Shown one piece after another: positions 34,276-43,588 of a stretch of 64,000 nt of DNA. The position numbers and the translations under genes are program-made. The notes beneath the pieces are model-generated. The model was given only the letters and a program-made list of their open reading frames with translations. It searched no databases and had not been told where the DNA came from. Position 1 is the stretch's first letter. Every line of letters starts with the position of its first letter. The stretch is from assembly GCA_964421595.1 (NCBI GenBank), contig CAYQXY010000019.1, positions 24,276 to 88,275 of the forward strand, given 5' to 3'. The stretch is from PXAP01 sp964421595. GTDB lineage: Bacteria; Bacteroidota; Bacteroidia; Bacteroidales; PUMT01.

Positions 34276-36729
34276 TTACTCAGCAACATTATTCAACTTA
34301 CGGTTTTTGACATACTCTTCCAGCCACTCATTGTATTCCCAGAGAACATGCAGAACAGATTCCCTTGCCACATACCCGTGCGATTCATATGGAAGCATTA
34401 CCAGTCTGCTTGTAACACCGTGTCCTTTCAGAGCGTTATAATATCTTTCACTTTGCATCGGGAATGTTCCTGAATTATTGTCAGCCGCACCATGAATAAG
34501 TAAAAGTGGAGCTTTCACTTTATGTGCATAAGAAAATGGAGACATCCGAAAATATATCTCAGGTGCTTCCCAGTATGTCCTTTCCTCAGCCTGAAAGCCA
34601 AAGGGTGTCATTGTCCTGTTGTAAGCACCGCTCCTGGCGATACCTGCAGCAAACAGGTCAGAATGTGAAAGCAGGTTGGCCGTCATAAATGCCCCGTAGG
34701 AGTGGCCGGACACAGCAATTCGCTGACGATCGGCAACGCCCATTTCGACAATCTTATCTATGGCAGCAGCAGCATTGGCAACCAGCTGTTCGACAAATGT
34801 ATCATTTGGCTCTACACCATCTCCTCCGACAACCGGGAAACTTGCATTGTCAAGTACTGCATATCCCAATGTTACAAAAGGTACAATTGAAGTACTGCCT
34901 ACCCTGGTAAAGGAATATGGCGACCCGGAAACCTGTCCTGCCGCATCGGCGCTTATAAACTCCCGTGGGTACGCCCAGAGTATAGCAGGAAGCGGCCCGT
35001 CTGTTGCAGGGTCATACCCTCCCGGTAAATAAAGATCACCTGAAAGTGTAACCCCATCCTCCCTCTCATAATGAATCATCTGTTTCGAGACCTCCCTGAG
35101 AAGTGGCTGGGGATCGGGAAAGTCTGTAATCTGCCTGAGACTGCCCGACCGGATATCATGCATATAATAATTTGGTTGATGTTCAACTGATTCCCGGCGT
35201 ATTATGAGTAATCTTTTCTCAATGTCGAGTAATCTTTCAGGTATCTCATACCACGGTGCTTCAGATTGCCATAATCGGCTGACTGAATGGTTGCGCACAG
35301 AAAACTCATCAACGAATGGCTTGTTCCCCTCTGGTGTTGCGCCTGTCCCGAACAGATAGAGCATCCTGCCCCTCCTGTCGGTCTGGAGCACTGAAAAACC
35401 GTATTGGTTGGTTACAGTCTGAAAACTACCGGGATCATTATACCTGTCCTCGCTGGAACGGTCCCAGATTACAGTTTTGGTATCATGGTTATTCGGGTTG
35501 AAAAAACTGGTTATCAACCGCCTGTCACTCCGCCAGTATTCGCTGACCACTGCCATATCATCATTACCCCAGGTAATTCCTGAATACCTTAACTCCAGCT
35601 TCAATCCCATCTTTGGCTCATTACTAAATGGAGCCGGAAGCCATATAAGCTGGTCACGGTATGGAACCTGCACTGCCGGATCTCCCTTGTCCAGTGCCTC
35701 AACCCAGTATAGCGTAGCAGGGGCATCATTGCGCCATGTGAAAGATCGGGGACCGGGATATGTTGCCCCAAAACCCCGTGGCATCTCTTCCATAAGTGGT
35801 ATTTCGGCAACCAGTCGGACAAGGTTGCCATCAGTGTTCCATATTTCCACGTTATAAGGAAATCTGTAGTAGGGAACCAGGTAAGAGAAAGGCCTTTCAA
35901 TGCTTTGTATCAACAGGTATTTACCATCAGGTGAAGAAGACACACTCCTGTACATACCAGGCTGGCCAATTTTTGTCTCCTGTCCGTCGACGGTAATCTT
36001 AATAAGTTGTGAAGTGGCATAATATTCAAAAACCTCTTCATCATGACTGTCGGCAAGAAGGTCCTGAAAGGTACGTGCAGGCGCCTGACGGCCAATATTT
36101 TCCTGGATAACAGGGCCTGATGGTATGTCAGGACGAACGGGCACCTCAGACAATTCATGGGAAACTGCACTGTAGATCAGAGATCTGCTATCAGACAGCC
36201 ATGTAAAAGGATTACCCAGAATATCGTTAATCACTTTCCCAGTAAGCCTTGTTGCCCGGGCTTCTTCTATATCGGCAACCCATAATTCTATGCCGTCGCT
36301 TAAGGTTCTTAGAAAAGCGATCTTTTTCCCATCGGGCGACCATCTTACATTTGAGATCTTTGATGGAAATTCGAGACCTGAAATCCTCACTTGTCCTGTA
36401 CCATCAACAGGCGAAACGCTAATCCCGGTATAATAACCTGATCTGCTGGGACCTTTTGTAGCAGGATCAAAACGCAAACCTGCAAGTCTTTTTTCTTCGG
36501 CCGCGAGTACTTCTATTCCCTGCATCCCTGGCAATTCAAGTGTGAGCATGAACCTGCCCTGGGGTTGTATGCTTATTACGGGAGTTCGTGGTGAATCGGC
36601 TATAGACAGAATTTCCGGGGGAGGAAGCATGTATCCGGAACCCGATTGGCCGGCAACATACTGGATGCCTGAAAAAATTATCAGCAGACTTAAACAAAAG
36701 GAAAGTTTTATTCTTTGTATCATAATCAT
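34276..36729 (-). CDS. Exported S9-family prolyl oligopeptidase-type peptidase
   Basis: An 817-residue protein with an N-terminal signal segment (LSFCLSLLIIFSGIQYVAGQ). Residues about 60-550 form a beta-propeller (repeated WSPDGKKIAFLR-like blades). The alpha/beta-hydrolase domain follows, with nucleophile S677 in AVSGHSYGAFMTA, an Asp region LLIHGAADNNSGT and the terminal histidine in LPYESHGYVARES. Such enzymes release dipeptides or acyl amino acids from peptides in the periplasm. Its closest named groups are glutamyl or dipeptidyl S9 peptidases; the specificity cannot be read. It is the first gene of a pair with the dehydratase. Confidence 0.9.
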   Translation of the reverse strand: MIMIQRIKLSFCLSLLIIFSGIQYVAGQSGSGYMLPPPEILSIADSPRTPVISIQPQGRFMLTLELPGMQGIEVLAAEEKRLAGLRFDPATKGPSRSGYYTGISVSPVDGTGQVRISGLEFPSKISNVRWSPDGKKIAFLRTLSDGIELWVADIEEARATRLTGKVINDILGNPFTWLSDSRSLIYSAVSHELSEVPVRPDIPSGPVIQENIGRQAPARTFQDLLADSHDEEVFEYYATSQLIKITVDGQETKIGQPGMYRSVSSSPDGKYLLIQSIERPFSYLVPYYRFPYNVEIWNTDGNLVRLVAEIPLMEEMPRGFGATYPGPRSFTWRNDAPATLYWVEALDKGDPAVQVPYRDQLIWLPAPFSNEPKMGLKLELRYSGITWGNDDMAVVSEYWRSDRRLITSFFNPNNHDTKTVIWDRSSEDRYNDPGSFQTVTNQYGFSVLQTDRRGRMLYLFGTGATPEGNKPFVDEFSVRNHSVSRLWQSEAPWYEIPERLLDIEKRLLIIRRESVEHQPNYYMHDIRSGSLRQITDFPDPQPLLREVSKQMIHYEREDGVTLSGDLYLPGGYDPATDGPLPAILWAYPREFISADAAGQVSGSPYSFTRVGSTSIVPFVTLGYAVLDNASFPVVGGDGVEPNDTFVEQLVANAAAAIDKIVEMGVADRQRIAVSGHSYGAFMTANLLSHSDLFAAGIARSGAYNRTMTPFGFQAEERTYWEAPEIYFRMSPFSYAHKVKAPLLLIHGAADNNSGTFPMQSERYYNALKGHGVTSRLVMLPYESHGYVARESVLHVLWEYNEWLEEYVKNRKLNNVAE

Positions 36730-37152
36730 TTATTTATGAACTACCTTTTAAACACAGGTGTTCTTTGTTATTGTTTTTAACTTCCCGGATTAGTGAACTC
36801 GTCAGAACGGCCGAATCATGATCAGAGATTATAATTGAAGCTGGTTAAATTATACAAATTATGTTAATGAACCAAACTGAAGTATATCATTATATACAAC
36901 AATTTTTATTACAGAATGAAGAGTTCCTGCCAGTTCATCTGATTTGATTATGGAACTGCATTTTCCTGATGATCGATGTTGAACCAGGGCCGGAAGCACT
37001 TCTTCAAAACAAGATCCAGCCAATTATGGCAGATTCATTAAAAAATGGACAATTAAATCCCCTAATCATTGTACATTTGCAGAGTTTACCGGCCTGTAAA
37101 TCTCCACATCCTGGCTGTAACCAGAATTTAAACTTAAATATAAAGCCGAAAG
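36730..37152. other. Divergent intergenic region with a dapD promoter box
   Basis: These 423 bases lie between the S9 peptidase (-) and dapD (+). TACATTTG at 37072-37079 is an exact -7 match for rightward transcription toward dapD, about 74 bases before its ATG, though its upstream element is poor. The remainder is AT-rich with no gene that I can support; the open frame at 36969-37160 resembles nothing known. Confidence 0.5.
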
Positions 37153-37977
37153 ATGCATGACTCCCGAAAAGACACAATAGAAGAAGCCTGGGAAAACAGA
37201 GAACTCCTTGCAAATGCTACAACTACTGGCATTATAGAATCGGTAATTGACGACCTTGACAAGGGATTAGTCAGGGTTGCCGAGCCGGTTCCGGGCGATA
37301 ATTCATGGAAGGTAAATGACTGGATAAAAAAAGCCGTAATTCTTTATTTCCCCATACGGAAAATGGAAATTACCGAATCAGGGCCTCTTGAATTCCATGA
37401 CAAAATGAAATTGAAAACCGGATACAGGGAGCTCGGTGTAAGGGTCGTTCCTCACGCCATTGCACGCTATGGAGCATATCTGGCCAGAGGGGTGGTCATG
37501 ATGCCTTCTTATGTTAACATAGGTGCCTGGGTTGATGAAAACACCATGGTGGATACGTGGGCAACGGTAGGGTCATGCGCACAGATAGGCAAAAATGTTC
37601 ACCTTAGCGGAGGGGTCGGAATAGGAGGTGTACTTGAACCTGTCCAGGCTGCACCGGTAATTATTGAGGACAATTGCTTTATAGGCTCCCGATGCATAGT
37701 TGTAGAAGGTGTACGGGTCGAACGCGAGGCAGTTCTCGGGGCAAATGTAGTGTTGACCATGTCAACAAGGATAATCGATGTAACCGGTAATGATCCTGTT
37801 ATTTCAAAAGGCCTGATACCGGCTGGTTCAGTGGTTATACCCGGTACATTGCCGAAAAAATTCCCTGCCGGGGAATATCAGGTACCCTGCGCCCTTATTA
37901 TTGGAAAGAGAAAAAAGTCGACCGATCTGAAAACTTCCCTTAATGAGGCACTAAGGGAGTATAATGTGTCAGTATAA
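37153..37977 (+). CDS. dapD: Tetrahydrodipicolinate N-succinyltransferase
   Basis: A 274-residue left-handed beta-helix acyltransferase. The N-terminal helical part is followed by RVVPHAIARYGAYLARGVVMMPSYVNIGAW and hexapeptide repeats through VGIGGVLEPVQAAPVIIEDNCFIGSRC, then the C-terminal KSTDLKTSLNEALREYNV. It transfers a succinyl group to tetrahydrodipicolinate in the diaminopimelate/lysine pathway, which also feeds peptidoglycan. It is first in a compact run with a glycosyltransferase (16-base gap) and tsaC. The length is that of standard DapD. Confidence 0.95.
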   Translation: MHDSRKDTIEEAWENRELLANATTTGIIESVIDDLDKGLVRVAEPVPGDNSWKVNDWIKKAVILYFPIRKMEITESGPLEFHDKMKLKTGYRELGVRVVPHAIARYGAYLARGVVMMPSYVNIGAWVDENTMVDTWATVGSCAQIGKNVHLSGGVGIGGVLEPVQAAPVIIEDNCFIGSRCIVVEGVRVEREAVLGANVVLTMSTRIIDVTGNDPVISKGLIPAGSVVIPGTLPKKFPAGEYQVPCALIIGKRKKSTDLKTSLNEALREYNVSV

Positions 37978-37993
37978 ACAACAACTGTAACTT

Positions 37994-39115
37994 ATGAGAA
38001 TCGGGTTTGATGCCAAACGTGCTTTCAATAATAACAGTGGATTGGGTAATTACAGCCGAAACACTATAAGATTACTAACCGATCATTACCCGGAGAATGA
38101 ATATTTGCTGTATACACCCGAAATAAAAATCAGCCTTGATTTTGATCTGCCCCCCGGAAGCTCGGTCCGCCAGCCGGGAATAAACCTTGGCAGGTACTTC
38201 AGGTCCTGGTGGAGATCGGTTTCACTTGGATCAGAATTGGCCAGGGACGGGGTTGAACTGTATCATGGACTCAGTCATGATCTGCCGGTGAGAATGGGGA
38301 CTTCATCTGTCAGAACCGTGGTCACTGTTCATGATATGATCCCTTACAGACGGCCGGAGTTGTTCAGCACGGCAAACAGCATGATATACCGTAAAAAAAT
38401 TACGCATAGCTGCAATATTGCCGACAAGATAATAGCCATAAGTGTGCAGACAAAAAATGATATGGAGGAAATTCTCAATATCGATCCGGCACGAATAGAG
38501 GTTATATATCAGGGATGTGATCCTGCTTATTATATAAAAGCAGACGCTGAAGCAAGAAACAGGGTTAAACTTAAATACGACCTCCCATCCGAATATATTC
38601 TCTCAGTAGGCACACTTGAACCCAGAAAAAACCTTCCTGGCATTATCAGGGCAATGCGGCTGGGTGGACTGGATTGCGGACTGGTAGTTGCCGGGAAGAA
38701 GACCCCCTACCTTAAAACTATACTCGGAGCAATTGATGCGGCCGGATTAAAGAATGTCCGTTTTCTTGAAAACGTGCCTGTTGCCGATCTTGCCGCCATA
38801 TACCAGTCGGCCGAAGTATTCGTCTATCCATCATTCTATGAAGGTTTCGGGATACCCATACTTGAAGCCCTGAGTTCCGGCACCCCCGTAATAACCAGTA
38901 AAGGCGGCTGCTTTAATGAGACAGCCGGTAATGACAGTATGTTTGTCGATCCACATGACAATGAAGAACTTGCAGCTGCACTTAAAACAGTTCTTACCGA
39001 TTCTTCCGTAAGGAAAAAAATGATAACAGGAGGATTAGATCATGCATTAAGTTTCAGGCATGACAGGATTGCTGAAAATCTGATGACTGTGTATAAATCT
39101 GCCCTTAAAATCTGA
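37994..39115 (+). CDS. GT4-family glycosyltransferase
   Basis: A 373-residue GT-B enzyme. The N-terminal GFDAKRAFNNNSGLGNYSRN loop, TVVTVHDMIPYRRPE, VGTLEPRKNLPGIIRAM and the nucleotide-sugar motif PSFYEGFGIPILEALSSGTPVI are typical of mannosyl- or rhamnosyl-type GT4 transferases. It has no signal or membrane helix and probably acts on the cytoplasmic face in polysaccharide or lipopolysaccharide synthesis. It lies between dapD and tsaC with gaps of 16 and 5 bases, so it is co-transcribed, though no functional link is obvious. Confidence 0.9.
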   Translation: MRIGFDAKRAFNNNSGLGNYSRNTIRLLTDHYPENEYLLYTPEIKISLDFDLPPGSSVRQPGINLGRYFRSWWRSVSLGSELARDGVELYHGLSHDLPVRMGTSSVRTVVTVHDMIPYRRPELFSTANSMIYRKKITHSCNIADKIIAISVQTKNDMEEILNIDPARIEVIYQGCDPAYYIKADAEARNRVKLKYDLPSEYILSVGTLEPRKNLPGIIRAMRLGGLDCGLVVAGKKTPYLKTILGAIDAAGLKNVRFLENVPVADLAAIYQSAEVFVYPSFYEGFGIPILEALSSGTPVITSKGGCFNETAGNDSMFVDPHDNEELAAALKTVLTDSSVRKKMITGGLDHALSFRHDRIAENLMTVYKSALKI

Positions 39116-39120
39116 TTGCT

Positions 39121-39681
39121 ATGAAGGAAGATGTAATCAAAGCGCGTGAAACACTGGGAAACGGGGGGATTATTCTGTATCCCACTGACACAATATGGGG
39201 CATGGGGTGTGATGCTACTGATGAATCTGCTGTTAACAGGATATTCGGAATAAAGAACCGTCAGGATAAGCGACAGATGCTAATACTGGTTGCCGGGTAT
39301 GAGGATATAGCCGATTTTGTTGAAGATGTTCCTGAAATCGCAATTGACTTTATAATTGCGGCTAACCGCCCACTTAGTATTATTTTCCAGAATGCCATAA
39401 ATCTGGCACCTTCGCTAATGGGCCAGGACAGGACAATAGGTATAAGGGTTGTCCAGGATGAATTCTGCAAGGAGTTGATAAGAGAATTTGGCAAGCCAAT
39501 CGTTTCTACCTCGGCAAATAGAAGTGGCACACCCTCACCTGATAGTTTTGCCCATATCGATGACCGGATCAAAGAGTCAGTTGACTATATCGTCAACTGG
39601 AGGCAGGATGATCTGACCCCGGCTTCTCCTTCGGATATTATTAAGTTTGGGGAGGATGGGGAGATAATTAAAATCAGATGA
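39121..39681 (+). CDS. tsaC: L-threonylcarbamoyladenylate synthase
   Basis: A 186-residue YrdC/Sua5-domain protein. YPTDTIWGMGCDATDESAV, KNRQDKRQMLILV, RPLSIIFQN and KPIVSTSANRSGTPSP mark the family. It makes threonylcarbamoyl-AMP from threonine, bicarbonate and ATP for the t6A modification of tRNAs that read ANN codons. The short form lacks the Sua5 C-terminal domain, so the tsaC name is preferred. It starts 5 bases after the glycosyltransferase. Repeat family A begins 20 bases after its stop. Confidence 0.93.
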   Translation: MKEDVIKARETLGNGGIILYPTDTIWGMGCDATDESAVNRIFGIKNRQDKRQMLILVAGYEDIADFVEDVPEIAIDFIIAANRPLSIIFQNAINLAPSLMGQDRTIGIRVVQDEFCKELIREFGKPIVSTSANRSGTPSPDSFAHIDDRIKESVDYIVNWRQDDLTPASPSDIIKFGEDGEIIKIR

Positions 39682-39700
39682 AGGGGCTGTCACTTTATTT

Positions 39701-39975
39701 CAACAGCAAAAAAAAGTAAGCAAAAAAGTGCCGCGCTGACGGTAAAAGGCTAAAAATTACTGCTTTATTCTAAAAACCGTGAACTCGCTACGTTTAACTT
39801 TTTACTTTTTTTCAACAGCAAAAAAAAGTAACAAAAAAATGCCGCGCTTACGGAAAACGGCTAAAAATCAACGTCTTTTTCTAAAAACCGTGAACTCGAT
39901 ACGCTCAAACAGCACGGTTTTCTTAGCGAAAAAAACCTTGATTTTCTTAACGCCATTTTCCTGAGGCGAAAGAAA
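39701..39975 (+). repeat. Dispersed intergenic repeat family A, copy 2, with internal tandem
   Basis: Two tandem blocks begin CAACAGCAAAAAAAAGTAA at 39701 and 39813, a period of 112 bases. Both continue through TGCCGCGCT and TTCTAAAAACCGTGAACTCG. The second block runs on into AACAGCACGGTTTTCTTA and TTTTCTTAACGCCATTTTCC, which match the reverse complement of 14075-14246. It fills most of the 399-base gap between tsaC and the DUF2807 gene. The reading frame through it is an artefact of the repeat. Confidence 0.75.
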
Positions 39976-40080
39976 TCCGTTTCAAACAATTTCTGCATTA
40001 AAACTATAATATCCACACTTAGCTAACAATAAGCAAACTACCATTTTATTGAAAAGCTTCATGAAGATCCGTCACCCGAT
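39976..40080. other. Spacer between repeat A and the DUF2807 gene
   Basis: This is the rest of the 399-base convergent intergenic region after repeat A. It is AT-rich; I see no gene or clear terminator, only the end region of the minus-strand DUF2807 gene at 40081. Confidence 0.4.
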
Positions 40081-40797
40081 CTAATTATTGTTGACAACCT
40101 TGCCTGAGCCTGAGATACGTGCATCGATAAGGGGCTGGCCTGTATAAATTACATTGCCGCTTCCTGATATCCTTACATTGAGGTCAGACAGAGCATATAC
40201 ACGGCAGGAACCGGAGCCGCTGATCGTTGCACTAACCTTCTCAGAGGGCATTGTTGAAGATTCATATCTTCCTGAGCCGCTGATGGCAATCCTGCTGTCT
40301 CCCACACCCCGGCTACCGCCCAGGTTTAGCCTTCCGGAACCTGAAATTGATACATCAAGCTGAGAAGCTTCGAAATCATCTATCTCGACTCTTCCGCTTC
40401 CGCTTATTGCAACCGACATACGGTCTGCCTCTATAGGACTTTCTGCAGTCAGTCTTGCCGAGCCCGAAAGAGATATTTCATTAATTTCAGGCATGGTAAT
40501 ATAAATCCTGAGTTCATCATTCCGCCTGAAATTCCACCTGTTTGGCAAACGAACTGTCAGTTTATTGCCCCTGACTTCAGTTATCAGATCGCTGAGCACC
40601 CTTTCAGAGCCTTCCACAACAAGCTTCTGCGTTGGTCCCTGAACCAGAAAGACCTCTCCGGCTACTGCAATACCGATCCCGGTGAATGAAGGAACCTTGC
40701 GTTCCTCTGAAGGTAATTGTCCGTAAACAAAGGCAGATCCAGTAATAAGCAGGCATAAAGAAGCTACTGCGGCGAAAATAAGATGTTTTGTTTTCAT
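40081..40797 (-). CDS. DUF2807 exported beta-helix protein
   Basis: A 238-residue protein with a signal peptide (LITGSAFVYGQ) and a DUF2807 domain (head-GIN-type, often called putative auto-transporter adhesin). Nearly every turn carries the motif SGSGR or SGSGK: LSGSARLTAES, AISGSGRVEIDDF, SISGSGRLNLGG, ISGSGRYESS, ISGSGNVIY, RISGSGKVVNNN. The repeats imply a right-handed beta-solenoid with glycine-rich turns. Such proteins are periplasmic or surface-exposed and their role is unknown. It is convergent with tsaC across repeat A. Confidence 0.88.
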   Translation of the reverse strand: MKTKHLIFAAVASLCLLITGSAFVYGQLPSEERKVPSFTGIGIAVAGEVFLVQGPTQKLVVEGSERVLSDLITEVRGNKLTVRLPNRWNFRRNDELRIYITMPEINEISLSGSARLTAESPIEADRMSVAISGSGRVEIDDFEASQLDVSISGSGRLNLGGSRGVGDSRIAISGSGRYESSTMPSEKVSATISGSGSCRVYALSDLNVRISGSGNVIYTGQPLIDARISGSGKVVNNN

Positions 40798-40910
40798 AGT
40801 ATCTCGTTTTAAATTTGAAAATCAGGTATGACTTTACAATCAGGCACCTTTTTAAAATGCCATTATCCCAAAGACAGCAAAAAAAAAAGTCTGCTGCATT
40901 TAATTTTACT

Positions 40911-40918
40911 TATTTTTG
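40911..40918 (+). promoter_or_regulatory. Candidate -7 box for the CapD-like gene
   Basis: TATTTTTG is an exact TAnnTTTG match 42 bases before the ATG at 40961. The upstream element is weak, so only the -7 box is called. It lies in the divergent region with the DUF2807 gene. Confidence 0.45.
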
Positions 40919-40960
40919 CAGTGGATTATAAATTAAAACCACTACCAGAGGATAGATCTG

Positions 40961-42856
40961 GTGAAAATGAATATTAATCAACATTTTACAAAAAATGAAG
41001 AGAGAGACCACACGCCGAGATGGATGGTCTTTTTTCTTGATATTGTTATAAGCATAACATCTATGGGTGCCGCCTGGCTGCTCAGGTTTAACTTTTCAAT
41101 CCCTGCAGAATGGAGTGTTCTTTTCCCTGTTATCTTCCCGCTGGTAGTGATGGTCAGAGGGGCGGGATTTTTGATTTTCAGGACTTTCGCTGGACTCATA
41201 CGGTATACCAGCTCACGTGATTCACTAAGAATATTTAATGTTGTTAGTGCCGGTTCAGCGTTTTTTGTGCTGGTTAATTTGATCAGCTACATTATTCTGG
41301 ATGGAATGTTCCTGTTCCCCCTGTCTGTAATACTGATAGATTTTCTTATCACACTATTCGGACTTATCGCTCTCAGGATTATAATAAAATCAACATTTTT
41401 TGAATTATTCAATAAACCCGATGACCGGAAGGGTGTTATTATTTACGGGGCCGATCAACCGGGGTTGATTGTAAAGCACACCCTGGAAAGAGAGATGAAT
41501 TCGCAATACAGGGTTGTTTGCTATATGGACGAAAAGGAAAGGATAGCCGGTAAAAAAATCGAAGGTGTTGTGGTGCATGAAATTGGTTATCTAAGAGCCT
41601 GGCTGGCAAAGAATCGCGCTCATATATTTATTTTTTCCAAACAACCTCCCGTTCCCGAAAGGAAAATTGATATAGTAGATGCTTGCCTTGACCATGATAT
41701 GAAGGTTCTGTCAGTGCCATTCATATCAAACTGGATATCTTCCCGGCTTACTTACAACCAGATCAAGTCGGTATATATAGACGATTTGCTTGAGCGCACC
41801 CCTGTACCTGTCAACACAAAACGGATAGCGGCAATGATTACAGACAGGACGGTGCTTGTAACAGGTGCCGCCGGATCTATTGGAAGGGAAATAGCAATGC
41901 AGGTTGTCAGTTTTAAACCAAAACTTCTGATTCTCGTCGATCAGGCAGAGTCACCACTTTTTGAGTTTGAATCTTTGCTTAAAGATAAAATGTTGTATGA
42001 GAATGTCCATGTTCTGGCAGGCAATGTAGCCGACAGTGTAAGAATGGAGCATTTGTTTGAATCCTTTAAGCCAGAAACAGTATTTCATGCAGCTGCCTAC
42101 AAGCATATTCCCATGATGGAAAATAATCCTGCCGAGGCATTACGAATTAATATATATGCCACCCGGCTTCTGGCCGGACTTGCCTCATTGCATGGAGCCT
42201 CCAGGTTCATATTCGTTTCTACCGATAAAGCTGTTAACCCTGCCAACATTGCCGGAGCTTCAAAGAGGATAGCCGAACTTTGCCTGATCGATCAGCAGTC
42301 CAGGTCAAAAACGAAATTCTCGATAGTCAGGTTTGGAAATGTATTGGGCTCAAACGGATCAGTTATTCCCCGGTTCAGAAAGCAGATTGAAAAAGGAGGG
42401 CCGGTTACAATTACACATCCGGATGTGACAAGATTTTTCATGACCAGTACAATAGCAGCACAACTAATACTTGAAGCCGGAGCAATGTCTAAGGGAGGAG
42501 AAACCTACATTTTCGAAATGGGCTCATCTGTAAAAATATACGAACTGGCAAGGAAGATGATAAAACTGGTGGGATTAAGGCCCGGACTGGATATTGAGAT
42601 TAAATTTACCGGGTTAAGAGCAGGTGAAAAGATAAACGAAGAACTGATGTATACCCATGAATATACAACATCTACAGATAATCCGAAAATAAAACTGGTT
42701 CTTGAGAAGGAAGTTGATATGGGATCAGTGCTCGATAAAATTGAAAATCTTGTTGCCCTGCTCCATGAAAATGACAACAGGAAGATTATTTCATCAATAA
42801 AAGAGATACTGCCGGGGTTCAAAAGCAGCACACCAATTTCCCAATCTGAAACCTGA
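40961..42856 (+). CDS. CapD/WbpM-like nucleotide-sugar dehydratase/epimerase
   Basis: A 631-residue membrane enzyme. Four N-terminal helices (about 20-140) are followed by a CoA-binding-like Rossmann domain (GVIIYGADQPGLIV). A second, SDR-type Rossmann domain then carries the NAD motif TGAAGSIGREI (G302, G305, G308). Relatives dehydrate UDP-N-acetylglucosamine at C4/C6 for capsule or O-antigen sugars. The motif STDKAVNP holds S420, and NIAGASKR holds K435. At 431, where relatives have catalytic Tyr or Met, there is alanine. It is monocistronic and is followed 8 bases after its stop by a family B repeat. Confidence 0.9.
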   Translation: MKMNINQHFTKNEERDHTPRWMVFFLDIVISITSMGAAWLLRFNFSIPAEWSVLFPVIFPLVVMVRGAGFLIFRTFAGLIRYTSSRDSLRIFNVVSAGSAFFVLVNLISYIILDGMFLFPLSVILIDFLITLFGLIALRIIIKSTFFELFNKPDDRKGVIIYGADQPGLIVKHTLEREMNSQYRVVCYMDEKERIAGKKIEGVVVHEIGYLRAWLAKNRAHIFIFSKQPPVPERKIDIVDACLDHDMKVLSVPFISNWISSRLTYNQIKSVYIDDLLERTPVPVNTKRIAAMITDRTVLVTGAAGSIGREIAMQVVSFKPKLLILVDQAESPLFEFESLLKDKMLYENVHVLAGNVADSVRMEHLFESFKPETVFHAAAYKHIPMMENNPAEALRINIYATRLLAGLASLHGASRFIFVSTDKAVNPANIAGASKRIAELCLIDQQSRSKTKFSIVRFGNVLGSNGSVIPRFRKQIEKGGPVTITHPDVTRFFMTSTIAAQLILEAGAMSKGGETYIFEMGSSVKIYELARKMIKLVGLRPGLDIEIKFTGLRAGEKINEELMYTHEYTTSTDNPKIKLVLEKEVDMGSVLDKIENLVALLHENDNRKIISSIKEILPGFKSSTPISQSET

Positions 42857-42863
42857 ATGTAAA

Positions 42864-42900
42864 AATTCGCTAAAATCGGACTATCCACCACCGGAGGTGG
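42864..42900 (+). repeat. Dispersed repeat family B, copy 2 (short)
   Basis: It begins 8 bases after the CapD-like stop codon. The first 21 bases (42864-42884, AATTCGCTAAAATCGGACTAT) are identical to 48059-48079, which also begins 8 bases after a stop. A hairpin follows at 42885-42900, CCACCACCGGAGGTGG, palindromic except at one position. The downstream block of copies 1 and 3 (CTTTCGGGCAAAGC) is absent. The hairpin may end transcription of the upstream gene. Confidence 0.75.
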
Positions 42901-43007
42901 CTTTAACTAAGGACAAGGCTTATGAAGTCAAAAAAGCGAGTTTACTTGTGGTAAATAAGTATATTTTTTACGAGCGAGACACAGCAGGCAGACATAATGG
43001 ACAGACG

Positions 43008-43538
43008 CTAAATATACAGGTCAAATAAGCCATCAGGAGCAGAGATCTCAATTACCCGTGTATCATAATTTATATTCTTTACTATACTTTCGTGGAAAGG
43101 AACGAGAATTTCACGTCCGTCAAGATCCAGTCGCATAACCGGGTTATCAGGGTATTCTATTATCTCCTGTAAAATTCCCGAATTTCCATGAACCTCATCT
43201 ATAACCCGGAATCCACGGAGTTCATCAGACCGTACCGGGTCATCTTCACTATGTTCCATCATCTTATGCTTTTCAGAATACACACGGCAATTAATAAACC
43301 CTGATGCCATAGTTGAGCTGGTTACCTCATCCAGGCCAAGAAGCGCGGTATCATCAGATAAGTACCTGAAACTATCTGTAAAAAAAGGAACCGGTATTCC
43401 GTCGATCTCGACAAATACCGGTTCTCCCTTTATAAGTTCATCTTCAGTAAAATATTCCAGCTTGAGGACTAATTGTCCATCTACCCCATGGGTCTTAAGA
43501 ATAACACCTAAAAATTTTAAATCCCCGGCATTTGACAT
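43008..43538 (-). CDS. rimM: Ribosome maturation factor RimM
   Basis: A 176-residue protein with the RimM beta-barrel (LKFLGVILKTHGVDGQLVLK, PVFVEIDGIPVPFF) and PRC-barrel halves (GFRVIDEVHGNSGILQEI, ILVPFHESIVKNINYDTRVIEI). It binds ribosomal protein S19 and helps mature the 30S head. It lies 50 bases downstream of rpsP on the same strand, the usual rpsP-rimM pairing; trmD and rplS do not follow in this window. Confidence 0.93.
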   Translation of the reverse strand: MSNAGDLKFLGVILKTHGVDGQLVLKLEYFTEDELIKGEPVFVEIDGIPVPFFTDSFRYLSDDTALLGLDEVTSSTMASGFINCRVYSEKHKMMEHSEDDPVRSDELRGFRVIDEVHGNSGILQEIIEYPDNPVMRLDLDGREILVPFHESIVKNINYDTRVIEISAPDGLFDLYI

Positions 43539-43588
43539 GCAGAAATTTTATATTTTATGCTTCAGCCCCTATCTTACTGTAGTAAAAA

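Noticed and set aside
36969..37160. 63-residue frame upstream of dapD
   Set aside because: No recognisable features, overlaps the dapD start and contains the dapD -7 box.
39779..39964. 61-residue plus-strand frame between tsaC and the DUF2807 gene
   Set aside because: It lies wholly inside repeat family A; its Lys/Phe/Leu composition comes from the repeat and the 14-kb copy does not keep the frame.
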